This document shows positions 20,323-29,969 of a stretch of 64,000 nucleotides of DNA, in pieces (the stretch's first letter is position 1; the number at the start of each line of letters is the position of its first letter). The DNA is taken from the NCBI RefSeq assembly GCF_000002875.2, contig NC_009414.2:721001-785000 (forward strand). The letters are read 5' to 3'. The translations under genes were made by a program, and so were the position numbers. The stretch comes from Leishmania infantum JPCM5. Taxonomy: Eukaryota > Euglenozoa > Kinetoplastea > Trypanosomatida > Trypanosomatidae. The notes below the pieces were generated by a model. That model was not told the origin of the DNA. It ran no database searches and was given only the letters and a program-made list of their open reading frames with translations.

Positions 20323-21169
20323 GAGAAAAAGAGAGTACGAGAGCTGCACGTACAAACGGCACGGGCACGAAGGTCAAAAGAAAGGGCGAATCTTCGTGTG
20401 CGTGTGTGCGTATTGATGACCGCGACGACGCTCACGGGATGCAGTTTCGTGCGTTCTCTTTATAATCCTTCAGTTATTGTTGGTGTTGCTTCACACGACG
20501 GCATGAGACGCCCTCCATTTGCGAGGGCACGCAGCGTACGCGGCAAACAACATGCGCAACAAGAAAAAATGAAGCAGGCGCCTGCTGCATGTACGACTTC
20601 GGTCCTCGTCGCCCTTTTACCTACGTCACTCATCCGCCTCTTCCACTGCGCCCGCCTCTCCACCTTTCCTTCTATCCATTGACCCTCTGACGAGTACGGC
20701 TACTCACAACTCACGCAAATGTGCGCCCACACGCGCTCAACGACGGCATGTGCACTGCTGATGGATCTCTTCTCGGCCATCATTTTTTTCTTTCCATTCC
20801 CTTCCTTTCTCCTGTCCCTGCGCAAGTCCATCAGTTAGCGTAGAAGGGCTGTGCTTGCAGCGGACTGGGCCGAAGCACAAGTTGACTGCGTTCGTGTGTG
20901 GTTGTCGGTGCGGCACTCATCCGGCTCTCATCATCGCTTGGACGCACTGTGGCTGCCACTGCTGCTTGGCGCCTCTCTCACCCTCATTAGACCTCTGTTT
21001 TCTCTCTCCTTCCGTTTTTTTTATGTTTTGCTTTGCTGGCCGTTCGATCGCTGCCTCATAGACGCGCACACTGGGAGGCATATTTTCTCTTATCCAGTGT
21101 GTATGAGTGTGAGTCCGCTTCTGGCTACCCCTGCCCCCTTCTCTGTCATGAACCGCGACTCCCGTCGTC
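19870..21169. other. 3' UTR/spacer, no gene seen
   Basis: It is low-complexity, with an (AC)n tract and T/C-rich segments at 20770-20820 and 20990-21020. A 17-codon upstream ORF starts at 21149 and overlaps the next gene's start in another frame. Confidence 0.65.
20292..20320. repeat. (AC)n microsatellite
   Basis: An uninterrupted AC repeat of about 29 bases lies in the spacer. Confidence 0.9.
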
Positions 21170-22111
21170 ATGAAGTTCACACATCGAGAGATCGAGGATG
21201 ACCGCAGGAAACCTGTCGGCTCCCTTTTCATGCACCTCATAGACAGAGACTCGATGCCGTCGCGCAGTCATCGCAACGCGGCTGCGCAGAAGATGAATAC
21301 GCATAGCCTGCCCAACACGGAGCTGTCTCTCTACGCACAGGATGCGCCGCAAATCTCGTCAACACCAGTGCGGGGCCGGCGCCACTTTCCCAAGCAAGAC
21401 CGCCACGTCGACTGCAATAAGGCGGAGGAAGTCCGCCCCTCCAGGGGCGTGCGACGGGGCGCCACTGCTAACGGCAGCATCGACCACATCGGCGGCGACA
21501 TGACCCCACGAGCCTCGACGGAGGTATCGATGCCGCGGCAGCGGCGCTACGTGCCTCCGCCAGCGCGAAGCTCTACTCACCGCCCCTTCTGGTTAGGCGA
21601 TGACGAGATCGTTGCCAGCGCCCGCTGCCGCCGCGGCGCTGGGAGTGCAGCGCGCTCGGTTTCCGTAGGCAGCCAATCGTTTTCGCGCAACAGCAGCACC
21701 GCCGACCATTTGACTGTCGGATCGTTGGTACCCTTACCAGAGAAACCGGTCGAGAAGCCCGTGCCGCCACCGCTTCCGATTAAACCCCGCCGAAAGGGGG
21801 TTCGCATGTTTCCGGGGCTGCGTTCCCGCAGCGCTGACAATGCGCGCCGAGGTATCCGGATGGTGCAGCCACAACCGCACTGGCGCTCTGCCGCAGACCG
21901 GCAATGGGACTTTCTGGAACTTGGCGTTGGCCGCCGCGAGACACCAGCGCCGCTGTACCGGAATGAAAGTCACATCGACGTCGGCGGTCCGATTATTGTC
22001 CGGGAGGGGCCGTCGACGCCGATACAGCGGTGGCGTGGTGGTCGACGCTACGGCGGCACCCCCGTCCGCCGTACGTTTGACATTATCACAGGTCGGCCGC
22101 TGGTGTACTGA
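21170..22111 (+). CDS. hypothetical basic, low-complexity protein
   Basis: The 313-residue protein is rich in Arg, Pro and Ser. It has no signal peptide, membrane segment or recognised domain. The middle is Pro-rich (EKPVEKPVPPPLPIKP). The C-terminal 60 residues look most ordered and end in TFDIITGRPLVY. Such proteins in kinetoplastids are often cytoskeletal or flagellar, but nothing here proves that. The start at 21170 is the first in-frame ATG. An out-of-frame ATG at 21149 opens a short upstream reading frame that overlaps it, which could lower translation. GC-rich third positions and the same strand as its neighbours support a real gene. Confidence 0.65.
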   Translation: MKFTHREIEDDRRKPVGSLFMHLIDRDSMPSRSHRNAAAQKMNTHSLPNTELSLYAQDAPQISSTPVRGRRHFPKQDRHVDCNKAEEVRPSRGVRRGATANGSIDHIGGDMTPRASTEVSMPRQRRYVPPPARSSTHRPFWLGDDEIVASARCRRGAGSAARSVSVGSQSFSRNSSTADHLTVGSLVPLPEKPVEKPVPPPLPIKPRRKGVRMFPGLRSRSADNARRGIRMVQPQPHWRSAADRQWDFLELGVGRRETPAPLYRNESHIDVGGPIIVREGPSTPIQRWRGGRRYGGTPVRRTFDIITGRPLVY

Positions 22112-23182
22112 AAATGCAAGGAAAGGCGGGCAAGGCGGTGCTTTCCATATCGCCCCCTCCCCTCCTACTGTGGGCCATGACCGTTGGTGACAGAATTGAG
22201 CGGCTCACTGCCTCCTTCTTCTACTCACTTTACCTGCACCGCTCCACCGCCATGAAGGCGAATGCGTCCGCGCGCGTCAGCGCCATAGAGTCGATGCAAA
22301 CTCCTCTGTGCATCATACCCTCTGTGTTTTTAGCTCTCTCTTACCTCTTTTTTCTCGGTTGCATGTCGCGTCTTGCGTTCTTCCTTTGCGGGCATCCGTT
22401 GTGTGGTGCTGCTCATGTTTCCATGCGCGTGGCCGCCCGTTTTCGCGTATTGGAGTCGCGCTGCTGCACAACTCCAAGGAGCCGAGGGATGATGCGTCTT
22501 TTGTTGCCTTGGTTGTTTGTTTGCGTGCGAAGGGCGCCTTGCGCATCTCAGGAAACGCGCGGCTTACTTGGCACTGCCGCGTCTGTGCACCTCTTGTGCG
22601 CGGCCTCTTGCTGGCCTCGGAAGCGATTTGTTCTTTGCTCGGCCTCGTGACTGGTAAGCCATACACATCGTGTCTAGGTTCCTCTACAGCATCACAGCCA
22701 ATTTATTCCTGCGATGTCTTCATCTTCCCTCCTCCTCCCCCCGAGCTCCCTCTCCGGTATGCGCATGTGAGTGTGGGCGTGCGCCGGTGTCTCGGCGTCT
22801 TCGACGTCGCGTCGAGCCGAGGTACCGCACTGGCTTGCTCGCTACCGCCCTCCCCAATGGAGGTGGGCTAAGGCGGCGTTCGTGCGTCTATCGGTCTTTC
22901 CACACGTACGAGGGATGTCTTCGCCCTTTCTCGCACTTATGCAGCACTGTCGGCCTCACTGCTTCTCCACCCTCTCCGCCCGCTTACGATACCGTGCGCC
23001 TGTCGTGTGCCTAAGTGCCACGATATCCATCACTGTGCGCACCCGACGGCAAGACTGCTTTGCTCTTTACTGCTTGTGCGTGGTGAAAGCAGCGCGCGTG
23101 CGCTGCCTACTTCGGCCCTGAGCGAGACATATTCCCGTTCTGCCTTCTCTCACACCCTCACATACGAAAAAAAAAAGACAAA
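22112..23182. other. 3' UTR/spacer, no gene seen
   Basis: Only short overlapping frames of poor composition are open. A C/T-rich tract at 23125-23160 and a run of ten A at 23167-23176 come just before the next ATG. Confidence 0.65.
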
Positions 23183-23809
23183 ATGGTCTTCTACTTTACG
23201 CTGACGTCGGACCCGTCCGTCATGTGCTACATGGGCCGTGACAAGTACGAGAACGAGGAGCTCATCAAGTTTGGGTGGCCAGAGGACCTTTGGTTTCACG
23301 TGGACAAGCACAGTAGCGCGCACGTCTACGTGCGTCTGCCACCTGGCAAGGGAATGAACGACTTGACCCCGGAGATTATCGAGGAGTGCTGCCAGCTCGT
23401 CAAGGAGAACAGTATCGAAGGGTGCAAGCTGAACGACGTCCGCATAGTCTACACACCATGGAGCAATCTGAAGAAGACGGGTGACATGGCGGTCGGCCAG
23501 GTCGGCTTCCACAAGGAGGAGCTGCGGCGCTACCACACCATCTCCAGCAAGAACCGCTCAATGCTCAAGGCGCTCGAGAAGACGCGTGTGGAAAAGAACG
23601 ACGTCGACTTCCGCAAACTGCGTGAGGATCGCGATATGGAGGAGCGCCGCAAGCAACGCGCCGAGAAGGCCGCTCGGGAACAGCAGGACAAGCTAGAGCG
23701 GGAAGAGAAGAAGCGCCAGGAGGATTTGCGGATGTACAAGGACGTGATGGACGAGAACAACATGCGCCTCAACACCGGTGAAGTGCCGGATGAGGACGAC
23801 TTCATGTAA
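23183..23809 (+). CDS. CCDC25-like protein (NFACT-R/DUF814 domain)
   Basis: The 208-residue protein matches the eukaryotic CCDC25 family in length and layout. The N-terminal half (about 1-115) is an NFACT-R domain with the family's typical YMGRDKYENEELIKFGWPED and WFHVDKHSSAHVYVR segments. Next comes a conserved AVGQVGFH stretch, then a long charged coiled coil (about 130-195, rich in Glu, Arg and Lys). The acidic end is PDEDDFM. NFACT-R domains bind nucleic acid or tRNA-like substrates in ribosome quality-control factors; the human relative has also been reported as a DNA sensor. The role in trypanosomatids is unknown to me. The start follows an A-rich leader directly after a pyrimidine tract. 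Confidence 0.9.
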   Translation: MVFYFTLTSDPSVMCYMGRDKYENEELIKFGWPEDLWFHVDKHSSAHVYVRLPPGKGMNDLTPEIIEECCQLVKENSIEGCKLNDVRIVYTPWSNLKKTGDMAVGQVGFHKEELRRYHTISSKNRSMLKALEKTRVEKNDVDFRKLREDRDMEERRKQRAEKAAREQQDKLEREEKKRQEDLRMYKDVMDENNMRLNTGEVPDEDDFM

Positions 23810-24515
23810 GAGGTGAAGCGAATACATAAGCAATGCGATCTATATAGAGAGAGAGGGCGAAAAATGCGTGAGCGGTACCAACGTGGCGGCAGTCAGCGGG
23901 GAAGTACACGCACGTGCACGCGTGCCCGGGGTTGATTGGTTTGCACCTTCTCAAATACCACTTTACGCTGGTTTCGATACGAGCAGCCTGTTTGCGTGTT
24001 GTCTGTCTGTAGCTCGGCGCTACTGTCGCGCTGTCCTCTTTGCTCTTGAGCGCATGACGCTTGCTGGTAGTGTGACTTACATCACTCATACACGAGACGC
24101 TCATGCACATGCTGATGTGGCACGAGCGCCAAATCTCTGCATGCTTATACTGCTGCGCGAACCATACAAGAAAGGGTCTTGCCCCAAAAAGGCACTGCTG
24201 CCGCCTCACCCTGCCCAACGTATGCATCCTTGTTATCGTTCAGAGTAGCCATCTATCCTACTCCTATTCCTCCTGCTTGCCGCTTGTGTACTCACTGTCC
24301 TTGCGCGTGGAAGTGCGTGCTTCTTGTGATTATGATATCCACAGCGCACATCCCTACACGCACACACTCGTACGGGCACGACCAGCGAAGGTACGGATCT
24401 TTTTTTTCTCGTTGTGCTGTTGCGTACCTCTCTGTGCTCGTCGACCGCGCAGCTCGTCCCTCTTTACCGTCGCCTTTGCTTGTCATTTCTGCCCGAAGCG
24501 TCGGCCCGCATCAGA
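23810..24515. promoter_or_regulatory. spacer with splice-acceptor region
   Basis: No gene is seen. A T-run and pyrimidine tract at about 24396-24440 followed by CAG near 24452 suits a trans-splice acceptor for the ATPase gene. It also supports the ATG at 24516 over the longer open frame from 24414. Confidence 0.6.
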
Positions 24516-26228
24516 ATGCGTGGGGTGGCAGTGTGTCGTGTGGGCACCACGGCTACATTGTGCTCTTCTTCCATGCTTGCTTCGCCCTCCCTGATGTCGG
24601 TAAACCGAGCCCTTCGCACTAAGGTTGGTATCAACACGAGTGAGCGTCTGCGCGCCGCTGAGCGGGATGAGCCAGCCACCAGCTCTGCACGGCCGCCGCC
24701 GTCGGCGATGGACCTGTCGTACATTACGGGCAAGATGCCCGACACCCTCGCAGCTTACCAGACCGAGCGTGCAGTGTGGTCCGCAACGACGTTCCGGTCG
24801 GCGTGGAGCAAGCTGCACAAGGCCTACGCGTCCTTTCTCGAGACGGACCCGGCGCGCGCCGCAGAGCTGCGGGCAAAAGATTGGCAGGGCCTCGCGCTGT
24901 ACAACGCGTACGCGGAGACGTTGCATCTTATGTCTCTCCTCCCCGCCACCCTGCGCACAGCCATCACGCAGCACCCCTCCTTCGATTACACTGAGGTGGA
25001 GGAGTTGTTTGTACACTTGGGCCAGGACGTCGAGGTACGCGGCAGTGGCGGGTGGGTCATTCAGCTGCCGCCTCCGACGACGGCAGACCTGCAATACCTC
25101 GTGAAGCACATCGGCCGCTTTGGCGCCGACGGCCGCGGTTGTGTGGCGAACACGGCACACCGCGCTTCGGCCTGGCGCGGCCGCTTCGGCGAGGCGCTCG
25201 GTGTGACACTGCGAGTGGGGCGCTATGTGCCAGGTGCAGCCCGCGCACTTTTGCCGCTCGCACAGCGCGGTAGTCTTCTCATTCTGTCCAAAGCGGGTAT
25301 GGGCAAGACAACTCTCTTGCGCGACCTCGCCGCCGCGCTAGCGCAGGAGCCGGGAACGCCGCGCGTCACGGTCGTCGACACCTCCAACGAGATCGGCGGC
25401 GACGGCCCCATACCTCTGCCCTACCTCGGCCGATGCCGTCGCATCCAGGTTGCCCGACGCGAGGACCAGGGCCGTGTAATGATGGAAGTGATTCAGAATC
25501 ACACGCCAGAGTATCTCATCGTGGACGAAATCGCGACGGAGGAAGAGGCGGAGGCTGCCTGGTCTATATCGCAACGCGGCGTTCATCTGATCGGCACGTG
25601 CCACGGCGAGCACCTTGAGGGGCTTTTACAGAACCGTGCGTTGAACCTCCTCGTCGGTGGCGCCGCGCAGGCGTTTCTGAGCAACGAGGAGCGGCGTCTG
25701 CGCAACAAGACAAAGAAGACGGTGCTGGAGCGGCCGTACAGCTCGCCATTTTCCTTTCTCGTCGAGCTGCATGCGCGAAACCGAGGCCACCTCTACGTGG
25801 ACGTAAACAAGGCGGTGGATCTGGTGCTCGATGAGCAGCCCGCGCAGTTGAACGCCGCAGTTGGCGCCGCAGTCGAGCTCAGCGCACTCCTTCCGAGCCG
25901 AGTGGAGAAGCTCTTGCGGTTGCAAGAGGAGAGAAAGCGGAAGCTCACATATGTTGCAGGCACGGACACGAACGACGACGAGGTTGACGAGGAAGACGAT
26001 GGCACGGCGACATTTTCAAGTGCGACCCGGGGCACGGTGTACGAGGACGGCTACACGCTGCTGACTGACGATGGTAAAGATCCAGAGAGCAACCCCAGCA
26101 TTGCCTCCTCGACGTATGCGGCGGCGAACCATGCAAGTGGTCGCCGCCCACACTGGCAGGCCGAAAAGCAGCGGCGACACCGCAAGACGGACGAGGAGCT
26201 TTACAGGGAGCTGAAAGGCTTCTTCTGA
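24516..26228 (+). CDS. SpoIIIAA/Ycf45-like P-loop ATPase
   Basis: The 570-residue protein carries a RecA/AAA-type ATPase domain. Walker A is SKAGMGKTT at about 259-266, followed by TLLRDLA. VTVVDTSNEIGGDG and the Walker B segment YLIVDEI (333-339) follow, then SISQRGVHLIGTCHG. This order (GKTTLLRD, DTSNEI, DEI, TCHG) is characteristic of the stage III sporulation AA / chloroplast Ycf45 family. The N-terminus (MRGVAVCRVGTTATL) is basic and lacks early acidic residues, so a mitochondrial presequence is possible. The C-terminal 150 residues are charged, with an acidic patch (NDDEVDEEDDG). Its function in kinetoplastids is unknown. Confidence 0.8.
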   Translation: MRGVAVCRVGTTATLCSSSMLASPSLMSVNRALRTKVGINTSERLRAAERDEPATSSARPPPSAMDLSYITGKMPDTLAAYQTERAVWSATTFRSAWSKLHKAYASFLETDPARAAELRAKDWQGLALYNAYAETLHLMSLLPATLRTAITQHPSFDYTEVEELFVHLGQDVEVRGSGGWVIQLPPPTTADLQYLVKHIGRFGADGRGCVANTAHRASAWRGRFGEALGVTLRVGRYVPGAARALLPLAQRGSLLILSKAGMGKTTLLRDLAAALAQEPGTPRVTVVDTSNEIGGDGPIPLPYLGRCRRIQVARREDQGRVMMEVIQNHTPEYLIVDEIATEEEAEAAWSISQRGVHLIGTCHGEHLEGLLQNRALNLLVGGAAQAFLSNEERRLRNKTKKTVLERPYSSPFSFLVELHARNRGHLYVDVNKAVDLVLDEQPAQLNAAVGAAVELSALLPSRVEKLLRLQEERKRKLTYVAGTDTNDDEVDEEDDGTATFSSATRGTVYEDGYTLLTDDGKDPESNPSIASSTYAAANHASGRRPHWQAEKQRRHRKTDEELYRELKGFF

Positions 26229-26669
26229 GATGGCTGCCTCTTGGGCGCCAAAGACTGCCCGGTGCACGAATGCGGGCGGGCGCACCACGTGATGAGAGAA
26301 TGCTGAGGTGACGAGGCGTTGATGTGGCTTAAAGGTTTCCATAACGGCGTCACGCATAACTCGGAGGCTGTGCGGCAGCGTGCGTCCGTGTGTCTGTTGG
26401 ATCGCTCCGATCTGCCGATGATGCCTTCTCTCTCTCTCTCTTCGTTCTTTTTTTTATTTGCTCACTTCTCACCCACCATCGCGCCTTGCTCCCTCCTGCG
26501 CACACACGTCGGCCCTGTTTCCAAGGAGGCCAGGCAACGTGATGCCCTCCCCTACCTCTCAAGTAAGAGAGAGAGCCGTTCCGACTCCTCGACCGCTGCG
26601 CCCACCCCAGCTTCCCTTCTGAGCGGTTCCGCTGTCTTATTTCGTCACATCAGCACAGTACTGTTTACG
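26229..26669. other. 3' UTR, no gene seen
   Basis: This sequence lies between the ATPase gene and SIDER2 copy 3 and has no coding character. It includes a CT/T-rich run at about 26425-26460. Confidence 0.7.
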
Positions 26670-27079
26670 AGGGGACATACACTCCTCAGTGGACGATATC
26701 CTCAGGGCCCAGTGGTGCCCGGTATCTGCGGGGGAAGAGAACTCAGGCAGCCTCCCCCGCCCCTATGTATCCCCTGCCGATCCCAAGCCACGTCTGGTGT
26801 TGACAGGGTCCAAGTGCCGGCGGCGTAGGGAGGCCGGAGCGATGTATTGCTGCTGATGTCGGCGGCCAGGTGATGGACAGTGTTCTGCTGGAGCGAGCGG
26901 CGACCGTGCACACGCTTGTGCCATCCACATGATGGGCAGAGTGTCAGCCTGGCTCGAGCGCAACCTATCACCCAGATCCCCTCGCACTGGCCTACTGATG
27001 TGTGTGTGTGTGTGTGGGAGGGCGGGAGGCCTGAGGCGCGTGGGGTGGGTGGAGTTTAATGCCGGGGCCGTGCTCGCAG
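26670..27079 (+). mobile_element. SIDER2-type retroposon, copy 3 (long form, 3' end lost)
   Basis: It is on the same strand as its transcription block. It carries the second signature (CCCCTGCCGATCCCAAGCC) and a longer centre of about 150 bp ending in a (TG)n tract at 27000-27015. That centre is shared with copies 4 and 5 but absent from copies 1 and 2. Homology to the other copies stops after GTGCTCGCAG at 27079, so the last about 100 bp of the element are missing or replaced. Confidence 0.75.
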
Positions 27080-28565
27080 GGTACCTCGTCAACGAGTGCA
27101 CTGCGCTAGCTGTACATACGTTTTAGCGTTGTTGTCTGTGACGGCATGTGCGACCCGCCTTCCCTCTGTGGTGCGCTTTCGGGGTTTTTGTGGTGGCCAG
27201 TGCCAGCGCGAGGCACTCTCATGCCCGCGAGTTCTCGCTTCTGCGCCGCTGCGGAGGACTTGGCCTTTGCGGACCGATTTGACCACCACGGCACGGCACG
27301 GTTTACAGGTTGTTTTGTGGGACGGGTCATGACCAAGCGGCGGGCATCGCTGGCGGCGCCGGGTCATATGCCTGTGCTGAGTGGCCAGCGAACGGGACTG
27401 CGCAGTGGCCGCGTGATGCCGTGTTGACGTCTGCGTGGCGGCGTCGGCGGTGTGCCGTGCCGTGGTGTCGCTATGGCTTGCACACGCCAGGTGTTCGTCA
27501 GTGGGTCAATCGTGTGGTGTGGTCCTCTCCCTGGCCGGCCGGGTCGTCATCTCGTGTCGGACACCCGGCGGCGCGAGCCGGCCCCCGCCCCGATGGCGTG
27601 TGGGCTGCGTGCGACGCTGCCTGGTGTGTGATGGAGAGCCTCCCGTGCCGCGAGGTGACTGTTAGGTGTGCAGCCCGACGTGGTGTGTATGAGCCCAGCT
27701 GGGACGTGGCAGCACAACCGCAACGCCGCTGCTGCGCCTTTGCCGTTGAGAAGAGGGGGAGGGCTTACAGCTGTGCCCGTGTCGTGCTGTGTGAGCACAG
27801 AGACGCCACCGCCTCGTGCTTTTTTTCTCTTGCTGCAGCGGAGTGTGGAAAGCCTGAGACATTCAGTGCCTTGCAGAACGCAGACTTGCAGCCAAGATTC
27901 GTCGCGGAACCGGGCCAGCCAACACCGTTTGACGCCACTCACTCCGCTGCAACGCCACTGCATACAGCGCAGGCCAGGACCAGGATGCCGCTCGACGTCA
28001 CCGAAACGCCGCAAAGACATAAAAAAAGGAGTTGGATATGTATACCCGTTGAATCGCCGACACCATGCTTAGTGAGCTGGTGCGAACGCCACCCTGACCT
28101 CAAGTCTCTTCGGCGCAGCGCCAGCTCAGACCTGTACGCCAGCACCGAGCTTCCACCGCCCTACCCGAGGGCAGGCTGTGCAACCTCTTTGCCTTCCTTT
28201 CAAAGAGTGTGGCGGGTCGGGGACCCCCTGATACGGTTATGAGGTGGCCGGCATCAGAAGGGAGAATGGATACGTTGAACGGAATATATAATGCATACAC
28301 ACACAGGTGTGTGTATAAGATGTTCATTACCGCGTCGCGCATGCGACGTGGGTGTGATGTGGGAATGCCATGCCGCCGCTACGTAGCTCTTCTCCCTTCT
28401 CGTCTTTCTTCTCTCGGTACCGCACGTGGCTGCTTTGTTCTTGGCCGTGTCCTCTTGTCGCCGCGTCTCCGACCTTCATGTAAGCGCGTGTGGTGCCGTC
28501 GCTATTCAATCCTGCTGCCGGCGCAGAGACAACGAAGAGCAAGAGGGCCGATTCTTTGCAGCAGC
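27080..28565. other. spacer with unexplained GC-rich, coding-like sequence
   Basis: The stretch 27150-28240 is GC-rich and unusually open (a 310-codon frame on the + strand at 27310-28242), unlike the pyrimidine-rich spacers elsewhere. The predicted peptide has many Cys, Trp and Arg and no recognised domain. No splice signal or convincing ATG frames it. It may be a decayed gene or degenerate retroelement next to SIDER2 copy 3. The last 230 bases carry a C/T-rich tract (28385-28420) fitting the splice signal of the next gene. Confidence 0.4.
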
Positions 28566-29237
28566 ATGTTCGCACAACTCGGCCGCCACCCGGTATGTGC
28601 TTCGTGCCGCGTGCTGCGTGCATCAAGACCTGCGTGCCGCTCTTCTGTCCGCGCGGTGGCATCGTCGACGCGCGTGTGCTATGCGTTACCGAACAAGGGC
28701 ACCGGCGCCACTATTGCATCCCCTCCCTTCCAAGGCGAGGCGTGCACGTATCCACCTATCTCACCCACTCCCGGCGCAAGTGACACGGTCTCCATTGGGC
28801 AGCGCTTGTACTCTTTGACCCAATTCTGCACGAAGGTCTGTTTGGGTCCCAAGCGTGACGATGCCGAGCTGGAAAGACTGGCCACGGAGGCCTGGAATTT
28901 GCTGCAGTCCATCTCGGAGGAAGAGGTGGAAGCGCTGCCTCTGCGCGATGTGGCTGAGATCGTCGTTGCGTACAACCACTTTTGCGGCTTTTGGGCGAAC
29001 GGGTTGAACGGCCCTGCGAGGGCAGTCCGAGACGGAAAGTCATCGGGGCAGGTATCCACGTCGTCGTCGCAGTTTGGCGTAGATGAGCAACCACAAACTT
29101 ATCCGATCATGGAACGCTTCGATGTAGCATCGGGCAACGGTGAGACGCTGTTGAATAAGGCGGTGCCACAACCGCTAGATGGGTGCGAGGTACCGGTGAG
29201 GCGTGCAAGCCCCCTTGACGAGATTCTGGAGTTCTAG
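28566..29237 (+). CDS. hypothetical protein, probably mitochondrial
   Basis: The 223-residue protein starts at the ATG at 28566, after a pyrimidine tract and a CAG just upstream. The first about 45 residues are rich in Arg, Ser, Ala and Cys with no acidic residue (MFAQLGRHPVCASCRVLRAS), which suits a mitochondrial presequence. The middle (about 75-150) has a helical region with conserved-looking LERLATEAWNLLQSISEEEVEALPLRDVA. The C-terminus is polar and ends in DEILEF. No family is recognised. The in-frame extension upstream to 28209 would cross the splice region and is not used. Confidence 0.6.
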   Translation: MFAQLGRHPVCASCRVLRASRPACRSSVRAVASSTRVCYALPNKGTGATIASPPFQGEACTYPPISPTPGASDTVSIGQRLYSLTQFCTKVCLGPKRDDAELERLATEAWNLLQSISEEEVEALPLRDVAEIVVAYNHFCGFWANGLNGPARAVRDGKSSGQVSTSSSQFGVDEQPQTYPIMERFDVASGNGETLLNKAVPQPLDGCEVPVRRASPLDEILEF

Positions 29238-29969
29238 GTGTTACCCTCACGCATGCGTGCGATCTTTGACGTAGTGAAGAATATTCATCTTGGCCATGAG
29301 TTCTTTTGGTGCTTGGCTGTTGGCGTCTGCCCTCTGTACTCTCTCTGCCGCAAGAAAGGTGAGGGGAAGTGCGAGCGTTGATTCTGTGTACGCGTCGCCG
29401 GTGCGGCACGCGAACCCGGAAGAAAACATCGCTGATGATTGCGGGTGAGGTGGCTTCTCTCTGTGGTTGTTTTGCCGTGGCTGGGTGGCCGGGTCGTGCG
29501 CCGCATGGCAACGGTGTTTCACTGTAATTCTGCAGGGCACCACTACAGGAAGCGCATGTAACAGCAGCTGTTCCTCCCCCTACGTGTTAATACGTGTCTG
29601 CGCCTGCGTTGGTCGTACTGTGAGCCGTGGTGCCCAACACTGCGCCATGGCGGTGCTCTTCCTCACCGTCCATTGCAGCAAGGGAGGGCAACCGCTATTC
29701 TGTGATGTTTCCTCTTTCTCTCTTCATGCGCCGTGTGCGCCTCCCTTTCACGCCGCCCCTTCGCCCTTTCTGTCGGTTTCGCCACTTGGCACGCGTTCGC
29801 CCCCTTTTGGCAGTTCATGTGGTATGCACGCGGTTTTGTCTCCGGCTCCATTCATCGGGCTTTCTGCCGCTGCATCAACGACTAGACACATCCCGCGCGA
29901 CCCACACAGAACGTCGCTCTGCACTTCGCCCTCTCTCGCCTGATCGTCGACCTCCTCTCGTACCTCGTG
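29238..29969. other. 3' UTR/spacer, no gene seen
   Basis: It is C/T-rich from about 29700 to 29960 with several acceptor-like AG sites. No convincing gene is present. Confidence 0.65.
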
